Of a DNA stretch of 64,000 bases, positions 24,493-33,175 are shown piece by piece. The DNA is from Actinomycetota bacterium (lineage in GTDB: Bacteria > Actinomycetota > Actinomycetes > S36-B12 > UBA10799), in contig JACJWU010000006.1 of NCBI GenBank assembly GCA_020636995.1, positions 62,001-126,000 on the forward strand, read 5' to 3'. Each line of letters opens with the position of its first letter. Position 1 is the first letter of the stretch. The position numbers and the translations under genes are program-made. The notes beneath the pieces are model-generated. The model was not told the DNA's origin. It worked only from the letters and a program-made list of their open reading frames with translations, and made no database searches.

Positions 24493-27400
24493 ATGGCGAA
24501 AAAATGGTTCGGTGCACTGTCCGCGCTGGCGGTTCTGCTCGGTGGCTTGACAATGACGACAGCGGGTCCGGCCGCTGCAGACGCGAGCGTCACGCTCGAC
24601 AAGTCCGCGCCTGCGTCGGTGCTGCTCGGTGAGAACATCCCCTACGAGCTGACGGCGGAGAACATCAGCGCAAGTCCGCTGTACAACGTGGGCTTCTCGG
24701 ACGTCCTGCCGCTGGGCATGGTCTACGTCAGCGGCTCGGTGTCACCGGCGGTGGGCGAGCCCACGATCACCACCCGCGGCGACGGCCGCCAGGTCCTGGT
24801 GTGGAGCAACGCCACCGACCTGCAGTCCAACGCAGCCTTCACCATCTCCTTCGAGGCCAAGTGGCCGGCCGGTTCGGTCCCCATCAGTATCGTGCCCACG
24901 GACACCAACGACGCGAACGTCGCCACCCAGACCGACCCCCGGTACGTGCCCAAGTTCGACGCCAACGGTGATCCCATCACCACCGCGCCGGCCGGAACCG
25001 TCAACACCGCTTCGGACAGCGCCACCACGCAACGCGCCGCCTTCGTCATCGAGAAGTCCGAACCGAGCCCCGAAGGTGAACTGCTGCGCGGCGTCCACGA
25101 CCAGCGGACGACGTACACGCTCAAGGTGCGGAACAACAAGGTCCGCACCAGCGAGAACATCACCGTCACCGACTACATCCCCGCAGGCCTGGAGTTCCTC
25201 GGCTGCGGCGACGTGGACCACACGACGCCGGACACCCGGGTCGAGTACCCAGGACCGCCGCCGGCCCCGCGGCTCGGCGTTCCACCCCTGTCCCCGAGCC
25301 CCTGCCCCACGCCCGAATCGGTCGAGACAGTGGTGGACCCGACCACCATCACCGGGATCGGTGACCTCACCGGCGTCTGGACCAAGGTGGACTGGACCGT
25401 CGGTGATCTGGCGCCCGGTGAAGAAGTCGAGATCAAGTACATCGCGGGCATCCCGTTGCAGGCCAACACCGACACCTGGACTCCCGGCCCCGCACCCGAC
25501 CCGGCAACCGGCGAGCAGGGATCAAACCTGGACAACAACGACGGCGCCTCGACCCGAGAGGGTATCCCCGAGCAGGGTCTCACCAACCACGCACGCGCCA
25601 TTGGGAACTTCACCGGCCTGCCGGCTGGTCCGTACGTCGACGCGACCGCTGAGTCGGTGAGTGTCGAGGACATCCGACTGCGCAAGTCCGTCGACACCGA
25701 CACCTTCATCCCCGGCAACATCGCCACCTTCACTTTGAAGATCGACGCGAGTGAATACGTCAATGGCTCCAACATCGTGGTCACCGACGTACTGCCGGAC
25801 GGCTACTGCCCACTGGGTGCCTTGTCCTTTCCTGACGTGCCAGGCACGTGCACCGGTGGTTCAGCCCCGTCCACGGCCTACTCCTCCGTGACCTGGGACG
25901 GCACCGCCTACCAGATCGTCTTCGACCCCGTCGCCGTGGACGCCAACGACACCTTCACGATCACGTTCCAGGCCCGGATGCTCAACACCTACCGCGTCAC
26001 CGGCCTTCCCACCGTTGGCGGTGACAGTTTCGAGAACACGGCCAGCCTCACCGGCACTACCACACCGATCCCCGGCACCTCCGAGAGCGGCCCGGTCACC
26101 GTGGGCGACGCATCCAGTGCACGGCAGGGCAGCGAGTTGCCTTCACTGAACAAGCAGATGCAGCCGCGGGCGGTCCCGCAGGACTGTAGCGTGCTGGGCC
26201 TCTTCGAGGACGCCGAGGCGATCCCCACCGCGGACAAGACGTTCCGCAAGGGCGACCGGGTCTGCTTCAAACTCCGGGTGGACTTCCCGAACATCTCCAC
26301 ACGCAAACCGGTGGTCGGTGACTTCCTGCCGATCGGCACCGAGTACATCTCCGGCACGGCGACACTGACCGCCAACAACACCGCGCCCGTCGACAGTTCG
26401 TCGCTGCCCACCGCCGGGCCGCTGGTCTGGTACCTGGGCACCGGGACCGCCCCGGAACTCTACGTCGACCCGGATGCGGTCTTCGAGGTCTACTTCGCGG
26501 TCCGGGTCCTGGACCCCGCGACCGGGGACCTGCCCGAGTTGACCGGCAACCTCATGAAGTTGGCCACCGCCAACACCTCCGGTGAGGCCCAGTCCTACCG
26601 CGACCAGGCGGACTACGAACTGGCACCGCCGCCAGACCTCGGCATAGCCAAGGGGGTCCGCTCCACCACGGCTCCGGTGGGAAGCTGGAACCCGCCCCAG
26701 GACAACAAGCCCGTGCAACAGGGCTCGACCGCCACTTTCCAGATGGACATCAAGAACACCTCGCAGTCCGGTGCGGTGGATGCCGTGGTCCGCGGTGTCC
26801 AGACATGGGATGTGCTGCCCCCCGGCATCCCGTGCGCGAACATCTCCAACTACCAGTACATCAAGCCAGGCACGGCCACCCCGGCCCCGTTGGGCAGTTA
26901 CGTCACCTGTATCGACCCGCCGGTGAACGGGCAGAGTGCCTCCAGTTACATCAAGTGGACGTTCCCGTCGCCGGATGCCGCCGACGACTACTCCATCCCG
27001 GTGGGTGACACCCTGTCGGTGCTCTACGACATGAAACTGCCCGACCAGATCGGTGTGAACCAGCAGTTCGTCAACACCGGCTACGTACGCAGCTACGAGG
27101 TAGTGAGCAACGACGACGAGCTGACCACCTACTACCCGAAGAACAACATCGACGAGAACGTCACGCCGGAGCAGGAGGACGCCCCGGAGTTGAAGGACCC
27201 GTCGAACGTGTACACGCGGATCGTCAACCCCACCAAGTCCGCCACGACCTCGGTCGACGAGACGAACAACAACGAACTCGACCAGGCCACTATCGGCGAG
27301 ACGATCACCTACACCTATACCGGCACCGTGCCGGCGGGCACTACCGCGTACGACGCCGAGTTGTACGACACCCTGCCGGCAGGCATCCAACTGGTCTCCA

Positions 27401-30400
27401 TCGACGACTGGGGCCGTGACGGATTCGTCGACAAGCCCGCCGGCTTCACGTTCGACACGAACGTGGGCACGAACCCCGCCGGCAAGTTGGTGTTCCCCGC
27501 CGAGTACCAGAACACCACCACCACCGATCAGGTGTTCTCCGTGAAGGTGACCGCCAAGGTGCTTCCGACGGCAGCCGCGTGCGCCACCGACCCCTGCGTG
27601 GTGCCCCCGGCTCCCACCACGGATGTGGCGAAGCAGAACACGGCGACCTTCCGGACGAAGGGGACGCCGACGGGTTCCTACATCACCCGGAACCGCACTT
27701 ACACCATCGACATCGTGCAGCCGAACCCCTCGGTCACGAAGTCGGCCAGCCCGACGCAGATGCTGACACAGGATGCCGAGATCACCTACACGGTGACCCT
27801 GGGCAACCCCGCCGACCGGCCGCCCCTGCACAACTCAGTGCTGGTCGACTGCCTGCCGAGTCCCTTCGAGGTCACCGGCATCACGTCGCCGGGCAGCGGC
27901 GTGACCTACGGCCCGGGCGTCGGAGGGTGCTCCGGTGACGGCGTCCGGTGGGACGTCGGAACCCTGGATCCCGACGCGGCACCGGAGTTGGTCTACACAG
28001 CCCAGGCCGGTGGTCCGCTGTCCGCCGGTGGCGACTACACGAACACCGCGACTCTCACCGGAACCAGCATGCCCGGAACTGTCACCGGTGAGCGCAGCTA
28101 CACCACCGGCGACACGGCGACGGTGACGGCGCCCCGGCTGTTCATCGGCAAGGAGTCCAACCCGGAGAACGTCACCATCGGCGAGACCTACACGTCGGTG
28201 ATCACCACCGAGTTGCGCGCCAACGTCGACTACTACTCCGCGGCGATCATCGACACGCTGCCGACGGGTGTGTCGCCGTCCTCGGTCACACCGGTCGCGG
28301 TGACCTGCACGTACGCGGTCGGTGGCGCGGACTGCGACCCCGCCCTGAGCAGCACGTACTTGACTCCCGACGGTCAGAAGATCGGGTGGTCCTTCGGCGA
28401 CATCGCCGACGACCCGAAGGAGCGCGTGGTCACGATCACCTACACCGCGCGCGTCTCCGATGTCGTCGGCAACGCCAGTGGCGATGCGCTGACGAACTCT
28501 GCGCAGCCGTACTGGAGCGCGACACCCGTGACCCCCATCCCGGACACGATCGCCGGCTTCGAAGCGCTGCCGAACACACTGACGCCGGTCTTCGACACCG
28601 TCGACGTCCTCGAGCCCAAGCTGTCCATCGAGAAGAAGGTGGACACACTCGACGAGATCACGGCCGCCCCGGGCGACACGTTCACCTACGCGGTGAAGGT
28701 GTCGAACTGGGATGACACCTACGCCAGCACCGCGTACGACATCAAGGTCGTCGACACGATCCCCGCCGGGATCACAGTGGTCGGCAGCCCGTCCGATGGC
28801 GGCGTCCTGGCAGGCAACACCATCACGTGGACCCTCGACTCCCTGGCCAAGGGCGCGGACAAGACGTTCACGTACGAGGCGCGACTTGCCCCGCCGGGAA
28901 CCGCCTCGCAGACGAACACTGTCGCCATCGACGAGTACTTCAGCCTCCCCGCCGACCCGGACAACCCGGAGATCCGCAAGTACACCGGTCCGACGGCCGA
29001 CGCGAAGGTGAACCCGGTGCTACCGGCACTGACGATCACCAAGGAGGCGACCTCCGGACCGCTGGCCTACATCGGCGAGGCGTACACGTGGACCATGGAG
29101 GTCTCCAACGACTCGCAGGCGACCGCATTCGCCTTCGGCGTGAAGGACACCATGCCGACGAACTGGGAGTACGTCGCCGACAGCGCCGTCGTGACGATCG
29201 CTGGCGGAACGCCGACCCAGATCAACCCGACGGTCAGCGGTTTGGATCTGACGTGGGCAGACCTCGGGGACCTGAAGTCCGGCGAGAAGGCCTCCGTGCA
29301 GTACCAGGCCAAGCCGACGTCCGCGGTCACGACCGACCCCGGCGTGGGTCTCGGGATCGATCATGTGAACACCACGACCACGGACTGGACCGACGGTCCG
29401 CCTGTGCAGGGGTGGGCGACTCACGAAAGCGAGGAGGCGACTGCCAAGACGCAGATCGCCTCCGCGGACCTGATGATCGCGAAGACGCACGAGACCAGCT
29501 ACCCGGCCGAGTGGAACGTCGGGCCTGACGAGGTCGTCCCGGGCACCGAGTTCGACTGGAAACTCCTGGTCACGAACAACGGCGAGGACAACAGCTTCGG
29601 CACGTTCACCGTCGAGGACACCCTGCCGGCCGGTGTGGAGTACCGGGGCAGCAACGTCGGGGACTGGTCATGCAACGCCGTGGGCCAGGTCGTGACGTGC
29701 ACCAACCCCGGACCGGTCGATGGACTGGCGAAGGACGCGAGCCTTGAGGAACTCGTGCTCACCGTCTGGGTGGACCCTGCAGCCACTGCGGATCTGGAGA
29801 ACGTGGCGACGGTCACCGGCAAGACCTACGACCCGAACCCGGCGAACAACACCGCCCGGGATCAGGTCACGCCCAAGCCGCTCGCGGATCTGGCCATCGA
29901 GAAGAGCCGGACCCAGCCGTACGTCGTGGGTAATCAGGTGACGTACACGCTGGCGGTGACCAACCTGGGCCCGTCGGTGTCGGTGAAGGACATCACCGTC
30001 GCCGACACCCTTCCCACGGGCCTGTCGATCGCATCGATCGACGCCGGACCATGGGAGTGCCAGCCCACCAGCGGCGAGACGGACACGTTGACCTGCGTGC
30101 TCAAGCAGGACCTCGATCCGAATGAGCAGGCGCCGCTGATCAACGTCACCGTCGACGTGCTGGAGAGCCCCGGCGACGAGGCCATCAACACCGCCGAGGT
30201 GACCGGTACGACTCCGGACCCCAACCCGGACAACAACACGGACACCGTGACGGATCCGGTGGTCAGCGACGTGCAACTCGAGATCGCGAAGAAGACCACC
30301 GGCGCGAACCCGGTGACCGCCGGCACTGCCACCGAATTCACCATCACCGTGTCCAACCTGGGCCCGGCGAAGGCGAAGAACGTCGTCGTGGTCGACCAGT

Positions 30401-31314
30401 TGGAAGCCGGGCTGCGGGCAACGTCGGCGACCGGTCCGGGATGGACCTGCGACGTGGGGGCCGGCACAACGGTGACCTGCACGCGGGCCAACTTCCCGCT
30501 GTCGGCCTCACCATCGGACATCGTGATCAAGGCCGACGTGGACAAGTCGGTACCTGGCGGCACCACATTGAAGAACGTGGCGACCGTGACCACAACCTCG
30601 CCGCAGCCCGGGGGGAACCCGCCCCCGGCGACCTCGACCGTGGACGTCGTTGCGAAGTCCGATCTCGCGATCGTGAAGACCCACGACGGAGGACCGTGGA
30701 AGATCGGCGGAACCGGGACGTGGAACGTGCGCGTGACCAACAACGGGCCGTCCGACAACCCCGGGCCGATCACGGTGGTCGACACGCTGCCGAACGGCAA
30801 CGAGTTCCTGTCCGCGGCCGGGGACGGGTGGACGTGCACCGCCAGTGGCCGCACGGTCACCTGCGTTCACGCGGCCGGCCTGGTCGTGGGCCAGTCGGCT
30901 GAGTTCTCGATCCGGGTGAGCGTGGTGACCGGCGCGGCACCGTCGGTCACCAACCCGGCCGAGGTGACGTCACCGATCCCGGACACCGACCCGTCGAACA
31001 ACACAGCCACCGACGAGGTGCGGGTACTCCGTTCGGTACAGACCGCGAACAAGCTGCCACCGAACCCGAAGGTCTTCCCGGCGAGCACGACCGAGCAAGG
31101 CCAGAAGATCCGCACGAAGGTGCGCTGCCGTCCGCTGAAGAGCTCCGCGGCAGGCGAGGTCAGCTTCTGCAAGATCCGCAAGTCGAAGAAGGGCACCGTC
31201 CGTGTGAAGGTCGTGGGCACCAGGCCGGTGCTGGTCATCGTGACCCAGTTCGCCAAGGGCACTGATGACTACCGTCCCTTCAAGCGGGTGAAGAAGTACC
31301 GCGTGCGGCCATAG
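24493..31314 (+). CDS. Giant secreted DUF11-type repeat protein
   Basis: A 2273-residue protein. ATG 24493 opens a signal peptide ('WFGALSALAVLLGGLTMTTA', cleavage near AAADA). The body is a chain of roughly fifteen immunoglobulin-like DUF11/isopeptide-style modules, each with a K/E-rich first strand, 'YTLxVxN', 'VTDxLPxG' and an Asn-rich 'NTAxV' end (for example 'VTYTLAVTNLGPSVSVKDIT', 'DTLPTGLSIASIDAGPWECQ'). There is no LPXTG motif or C-terminal membrane helix. The last roughly 75 residues are a basic domain with two Cys ('CRPLKSSAAGEVSFC') shared with the giant protein at 51301-57930. It is probably a cell-surface stalk or adhesin; attachment through the C-terminal domain is inference. 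Confidence 0.85.
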   Translation: MAKKWFGALSALAVLLGGLTMTTAGPAAADASVTLDKSAPASVLLGENIPYELTAENISASPLYNVGFSDVLPLGMVYVSGSVSPAVGEPTITTRGDGRQVLVWSNATDLQSNAAFTISFEAKWPAGSVPISIVPTDTNDANVATQTDPRYVPKFDANGDPITTAPAGTVNTASDSATTQRAAFVIEKSEPSPEGELLRGVHDQRTTYTLKVRNNKVRTSENITVTDYIPAGLEFLGCGDVDHTTPDTRVEYPGPPPAPRLGVPPLSPSPCPTPESVETVVDPTTITGIGDLTGVWTKVDWTVGDLAPGEEVEIKYIAGIPLQANTDTWTPGPAPDPATGEQGSNLDNNDGASTREGIPEQGLTNHARAIGNFTGLPAGPYVDATAESVSVEDIRLRKSVDTDTFIPGNIATFTLKIDASEYVNGSNIVVTDVLPDGYCPLGALSFPDVPGTCTGGSAPSTAYSSVTWDGTAYQIVFDPVAVDANDTFTITFQARMLNTYRVTGLPTVGGDSFENTASLTGTTTPIPGTSESGPVTVGDASSARQGSELPSLNKQMQPRAVPQDCSVLGLFEDAEAIPTADKTFRKGDRVCFKLRVDFPNISTRKPVVGDFLPIGTEYISGTATLTANNTAPVDSSSLPTAGPLVWYLGTGTAPELYVDPDAVFEVYFAVRVLDPATGDLPELTGNLMKLATANTSGEAQSYRDQADYELAPPPDLGIAKGVRSTTAPVGSWNPPQDNKPVQQGSTATFQMDIKNTSQSGAVDAVVRGVQTWDVLPPGIPCANISNYQYIKPGTATPAPLGSYVTCIDPPVNGQSASSYIKWTFPSPDAADDYSIPVGDTLSVLYDMKLPDQIGVNQQFVNTGYVRSYEVVSNDDELTTYYPKNNIDENVTPEQEDAPELKDPSNVYTRIVNPTKSATTSVDETNNNELDQATIGETITYTYTGTVPAGTTAYDAELYDTLPAGIQLVSIDDWGRDGFVDKPAGFTFDTNVGTNPAGKLVFPAEYQNTTTTDQVFSVKVTAKVLPTAAACATDPCVVPPAPTTDVAKQNTATFRTKGTPTGSYITRNRTYTIDIVQPNPSVTKSASPTQMLTQDAEITYTVTLGNPADRPPLHNSVLVDCLPSPFEVTGITSPGSGVTYGPGVGGCSGDGVRWDVGTLDPDAAPELVYTAQAGGPLSAGGDYTNTATLTGTSMPGTVTGERSYTTGDTATVTAPRLFIGKESNPENVTIGETYTSVITTELRANVDYYSAAIIDTLPTGVSPSSVTPVAVTCTYAVGGADCDPALSSTYLTPDGQKIGWSFGDIADDPKERVVTITYTARVSDVVGNASGDALTNSAQPYWSATPVTPIPDTIAGFEALPNTLTPVFDTVDVLEPKLSIEKKVDTLDEITAAPGDTFTYAVKVSNWDDTYASTAYDIKVVDTIPAGITVVGSPSDGGVLAGNTITWTLDSLAKGADKTFTYEARLAPPGTASQTNTVAIDEYFSLPADPDNPEIRKYTGPTADAKVNPVLPALTITKEATSGPLAYIGEAYTWTMEVSNDSQATAFAFGVKDTMPTNWEYVADSAVVTIAGGTPTQINPTVSGLDLTWADLGDLKSGEKASVQYQAKPTSAVTTDPGVGLGIDHVNTTTTDWTDGPPVQGWATHESEEATAKTQIASADLMIAKTHETSYPAEWNVGPDEVVPGTEFDWKLLVTNNGEDNSFGTFTVEDTLPAGVEYRGSNVGDWSCNAVGQVVTCTNPGPVDGLAKDASLEELVLTVWVDPAATADLENVATVTGKTYDPNPANNTARDQVTPKPLADLAIEKSRTQPYVVGNQVTYTLAVTNLGPSVSVKDITVADTLPTGLSIASIDAGPWECQPTSGETDTLTCVLKQDLDPNEQAPLINVTVDVLESPGDEAINTAEVTGTTPDPNPDNNTDTVTDPVVSDVQLEIAKKTTGANPVTAGTATEFTITVSNLGPAKAKNVVVVDQLEAGLRATSATGPGWTCDVGAGTTVTCTRANFPLSASPSDIVIKADVDKSVPGGTTLKNVATVTTTSPQPGGNPPPATSTVDVVAKSDLAIVKTHDGGPWKIGGTGTWNVRVTNNGPSDNPGPITVVDTLPNGNEFLSAAGDGWTCTASGRTVTCVHAAGLVVGQSAEFSIRVSVVTGAAPSVTNPAEVTSPIPDTDPSNNTATDEVRVLRSVQTANKLPPNPKVFPASTTEQGQKIRTKVRCRPLKSSAAGEVSFCKIRKSKKGTVRVKVVGTRPVLVIVTQFAKGTDDYRPFKRVKKYRVRP

Positions 31315-31326
31315 AGCCCACCGGCC

Positions 31327-31386
31327 GAAGTACGCCAGCGTCGGACCAGCCTGCAGTGACGGGCCGGACCGGCGCTGGCGCACTTC
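31327..31386. terminator. Long hairpin after the first giant gene
   Basis: GAAGTACGCCAGCGTCGG (31327-31344) and CCGGCGCTGGCGCACTTC (31369-31386) pair at 16 of 18 positions around a 24-base loop. It is the likely terminator of the giant gene, or a single member of another hairpin family. No T tract. Confidence 0.55.
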
Positions 31387-31392
31387 AAGGCC

Positions 31393-31429
31393 TTGACATT
31401 TATTTGATCGCTCAACTATATTAAAGGCG
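31393..31429 (+). promoter_or_regulatory. Near-consensus leaderless promoter with internal operator, dioxygenase gene
   Basis: TTGACA (31393-31398), an 18-base spacer, TATATT (31417-31422), then GTG 31429 six bases later, so the mRNA is probably leaderless. The spacer contains the inverted repeat TTGATCGCTCAA (31404-31415), well placed for a repressor of MarR type (inference). Confidence 0.7.
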
Positions 31430-32271
31430 TGGAGATCGCCTTCGACAACCGCCTGCCGGCCCTGCTGCGCCGCGAAGCTGCGCGCACGGCGTGGCGCGAT
31501 GGTGATCCAGCACTACCGGCTCTGTACATCGGACATGGGGCGCCACCGTTGTTCGAGGACGCGCTGTGGATCGAGCAGCTGTCGCAATGGGCAGACGCCC
31601 TACCGGTTCCCCGGGGAATCCTGATCGTGTCCGCGCACTGGGAGGCCGCTCCCCTGAGTCTCAGCGCCGTCGCACCACGCGACGTTGTCTACGATTTCGG
31701 CGGGTTCCACCCGCGCTATTACCGGATGCGCTACGACACCCCGGATGCGACCGCACTGTCGACCGAGATCCTGGCGGCGCTACCCGACGATATGGCGGTC
31801 CACCAGCACGCCAGCCGCGGCCTCGATCACGGCGCGTGGGTGCCCTTGAAGGTGATGTATCCGGGCGCGTCGGTGCCGGTCCTGCAGTTGTCGCTTCCCA
31901 CTCAGCGCCCCGAGGACCTCCTGCGGCTCGGCGCGGCTCTGACGTCGCTGCGAGAGCGCGGCATCCTGGTGATCGGTTCCGGCTTCATGACCCACGGTCT
32001 GCCGTTCCTGACCCCGGAGATGTTCTACGGCAATGCCGTCCCGGGATGGTCCCGGGAGTTCGACCATTGGGCCGCGGACGCGCTCGCGCGCCGCGACCTC
32101 GACGAACTCGCGGCCTTCCGCGACAACGCACCTGGACTGCCGTACGCCCATCCCACCGTCGAACACTTCACGCCGTTGTTCGTGACTCTGGGGGCAGCAG
32201 ACGGCGAGATCGCCACCGCGATCGACGGATACGCATTCGGGTTGTCGAAACGTAGCCTGCAGGTGGTTTGA
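31429..32271 (+). CDS. Class III extradiol dioxygenase, DODA/LigB type
   Basis: A 280-residue protein of the 4,5-DOPA-dioxygenase-like family. Metal and active-site His are in place: H36 ('YIGHGAPPLFE'), H70 ('LIVSAHWEAAP'), H134 ('RGLDHGAWVPL'), H179 ('GSGFMTHGLPF') and H246 ('HPTVEHFTPLF'). Members use zinc or iron to cleave catechols such as DOPA or caffeate. The first 31 residues extend beyond the usual start near 'LPALYIGHGAPP'; GTG 31429 is supported by a strong promoter immediately upstream. It is a single gene, probably induced through the operator in its promoter. Confidence 0.9.
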   Translation: MEIAFDNRLPALLRREAARTAWRDGDPALPALYIGHGAPPLFEDALWIEQLSQWADALPVPRGILIVSAHWEAAPLSLSAVAPRDVVYDFGGFHPRYYRMRYDTPDATALSTEILAALPDDMAVHQHASRGLDHGAWVPLKVMYPGASVPVLQLSLPTQRPEDLLRLGAALTSLRERGILVIGSGFMTHGLPFLTPEMFYGNAVPGWSREFDHWAADALARRDLDELAAFRDNAPGLPYAHPTVEHFTPLFVTLGAADGEIATAIDGYAFGLSKRSLQVV

Positions 32272-32283
32272 CATCCGGTGGGG

Positions 32284-32337
32284 CGGGTGGGCAGATTGCG
32301 TGCCCAACCACGTGGTGGTCACCCGCGCAATCTACTC
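32284..32337. terminator. Inverted-repeat region between convergent dioxygenase and carbonic anhydrase genes
   Basis: AGATTGCG and CGCAATCT form 8-base arms around about 31 bases, with flanking GGGTGGGC and TTCACCC extending the symmetry loosely, and a local GGGCA/TGCCC stem. It is probably a bidirectional terminator. Confidence 0.45.
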
Positions 32338-32338
32338 T

Positions 32339-33175
32339 TCACCCGAGCAACCCACGGACATGCAGCGAACGCACAACCGCGTCAACGAACTCCGGCATCT
32401 GCTGCTCCTCCGGCGGCGGGAACAGCCCGTGCCGCCAGTCCATCTGCAGGTCGGGCAGACCCACCAATCGGCTCGTGAGGTCGTAGACCCCGAACGCCGC
32501 CCCGAGCCGCTCGCCGAGATGCTCGGAGAAGATCCGCTGCATCGCGTCGGCAGCGATCGCCGCGTTGACCACGACTGCCGCGTCCAGCAACGCCGCCCGG
32601 TAGCCGCTGCGGAGCACCACATCCGGGCCGTAGTGGCCCCGCAACGCGACATCGGCGCCGTGCACCGCCGGGACGATCGTGTCCACGATCCGCCGCAGGG
32701 GCAGGTTCGCCGAAAGACCCAGGTAGGCGTTGGGCGAGATGTAGGCGTCCACCGCCGCCTGCACCGCCCCGCATCCGGTATGGCCCACCACAGCGAGCAA
32801 CCGCACGCTGGGCAGGTGAGTGACCGCGTAGTCCATACTCCCCACGCAGTCGGACCCCAGGATGTTGCCAGCGACCCGGACCGCGAACAGATCGTTGGCG
32901 GACTGCGAGAAGACCAGTTCCAGCGGCACCCGGGAATCGGCGCATCCGAGTACGACAGCCATCGGCTCCTGGGCCGGAGCTTCACCGGGCCGGTTTCCCA
33001 GACCCAACTCTTCGGCGGTGATCGGGATGACGTAGCGGTGGTCGCCGACCGCTCGACCCATCTCGGCGAAGGCCGAGTTGCCCATGTGCAGCATGAGCAT
33101 GGCCTCCTCGGCCGTCTCAGGCACCCGCTCCACCGCATCAGATGCAGGGTCGTACCGCCATGTGATCTCAATCAA
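32339..33175 (-). CDS. Beta-class carbonic anhydrase
   Basis: A 278-residue protein. Zinc ligands C78, H132 and C135 and the D80/R82 dyad are visible in 'VLGCADSRVPLELVFS' and 'VGHTGCGAVQAAV'. It interconverts CO2 and bicarbonate. It is longer than the roughly 200-residue minimal enzyme, with an extra insert around 'HYGPDVVLRSGYRAALLDAA'. The gene overlaps the MFS gene by ATGA, so the two are one transcription unit; a transporter in that position might carry a carbonate- or acid-linked substrate, but this is inference. Confidence 0.93.
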   Translation of the reverse strand: MIEITWRYDPASDAVERVPETAEEAMLMLHMGNSAFAEMGRAVGDHRYVIPITAEELGLGNRPGEAPAQEPMAVVLGCADSRVPLELVFSQSANDLFAVRVAGNILGSDCVGSMDYAVTHLPSVRLLAVVGHTGCGAVQAAVDAYISPNAYLGLSANLPLRRIVDTIVPAVHGADVALRGHYGPDVVLRSGYRAALLDAAVVVNAAIAADAMQRIFSEHLGERLGAAFGVYDLTSRLVGLPDLQMDWRHGLFPPPEEQQMPEFVDAVVRSLHVRGLLG

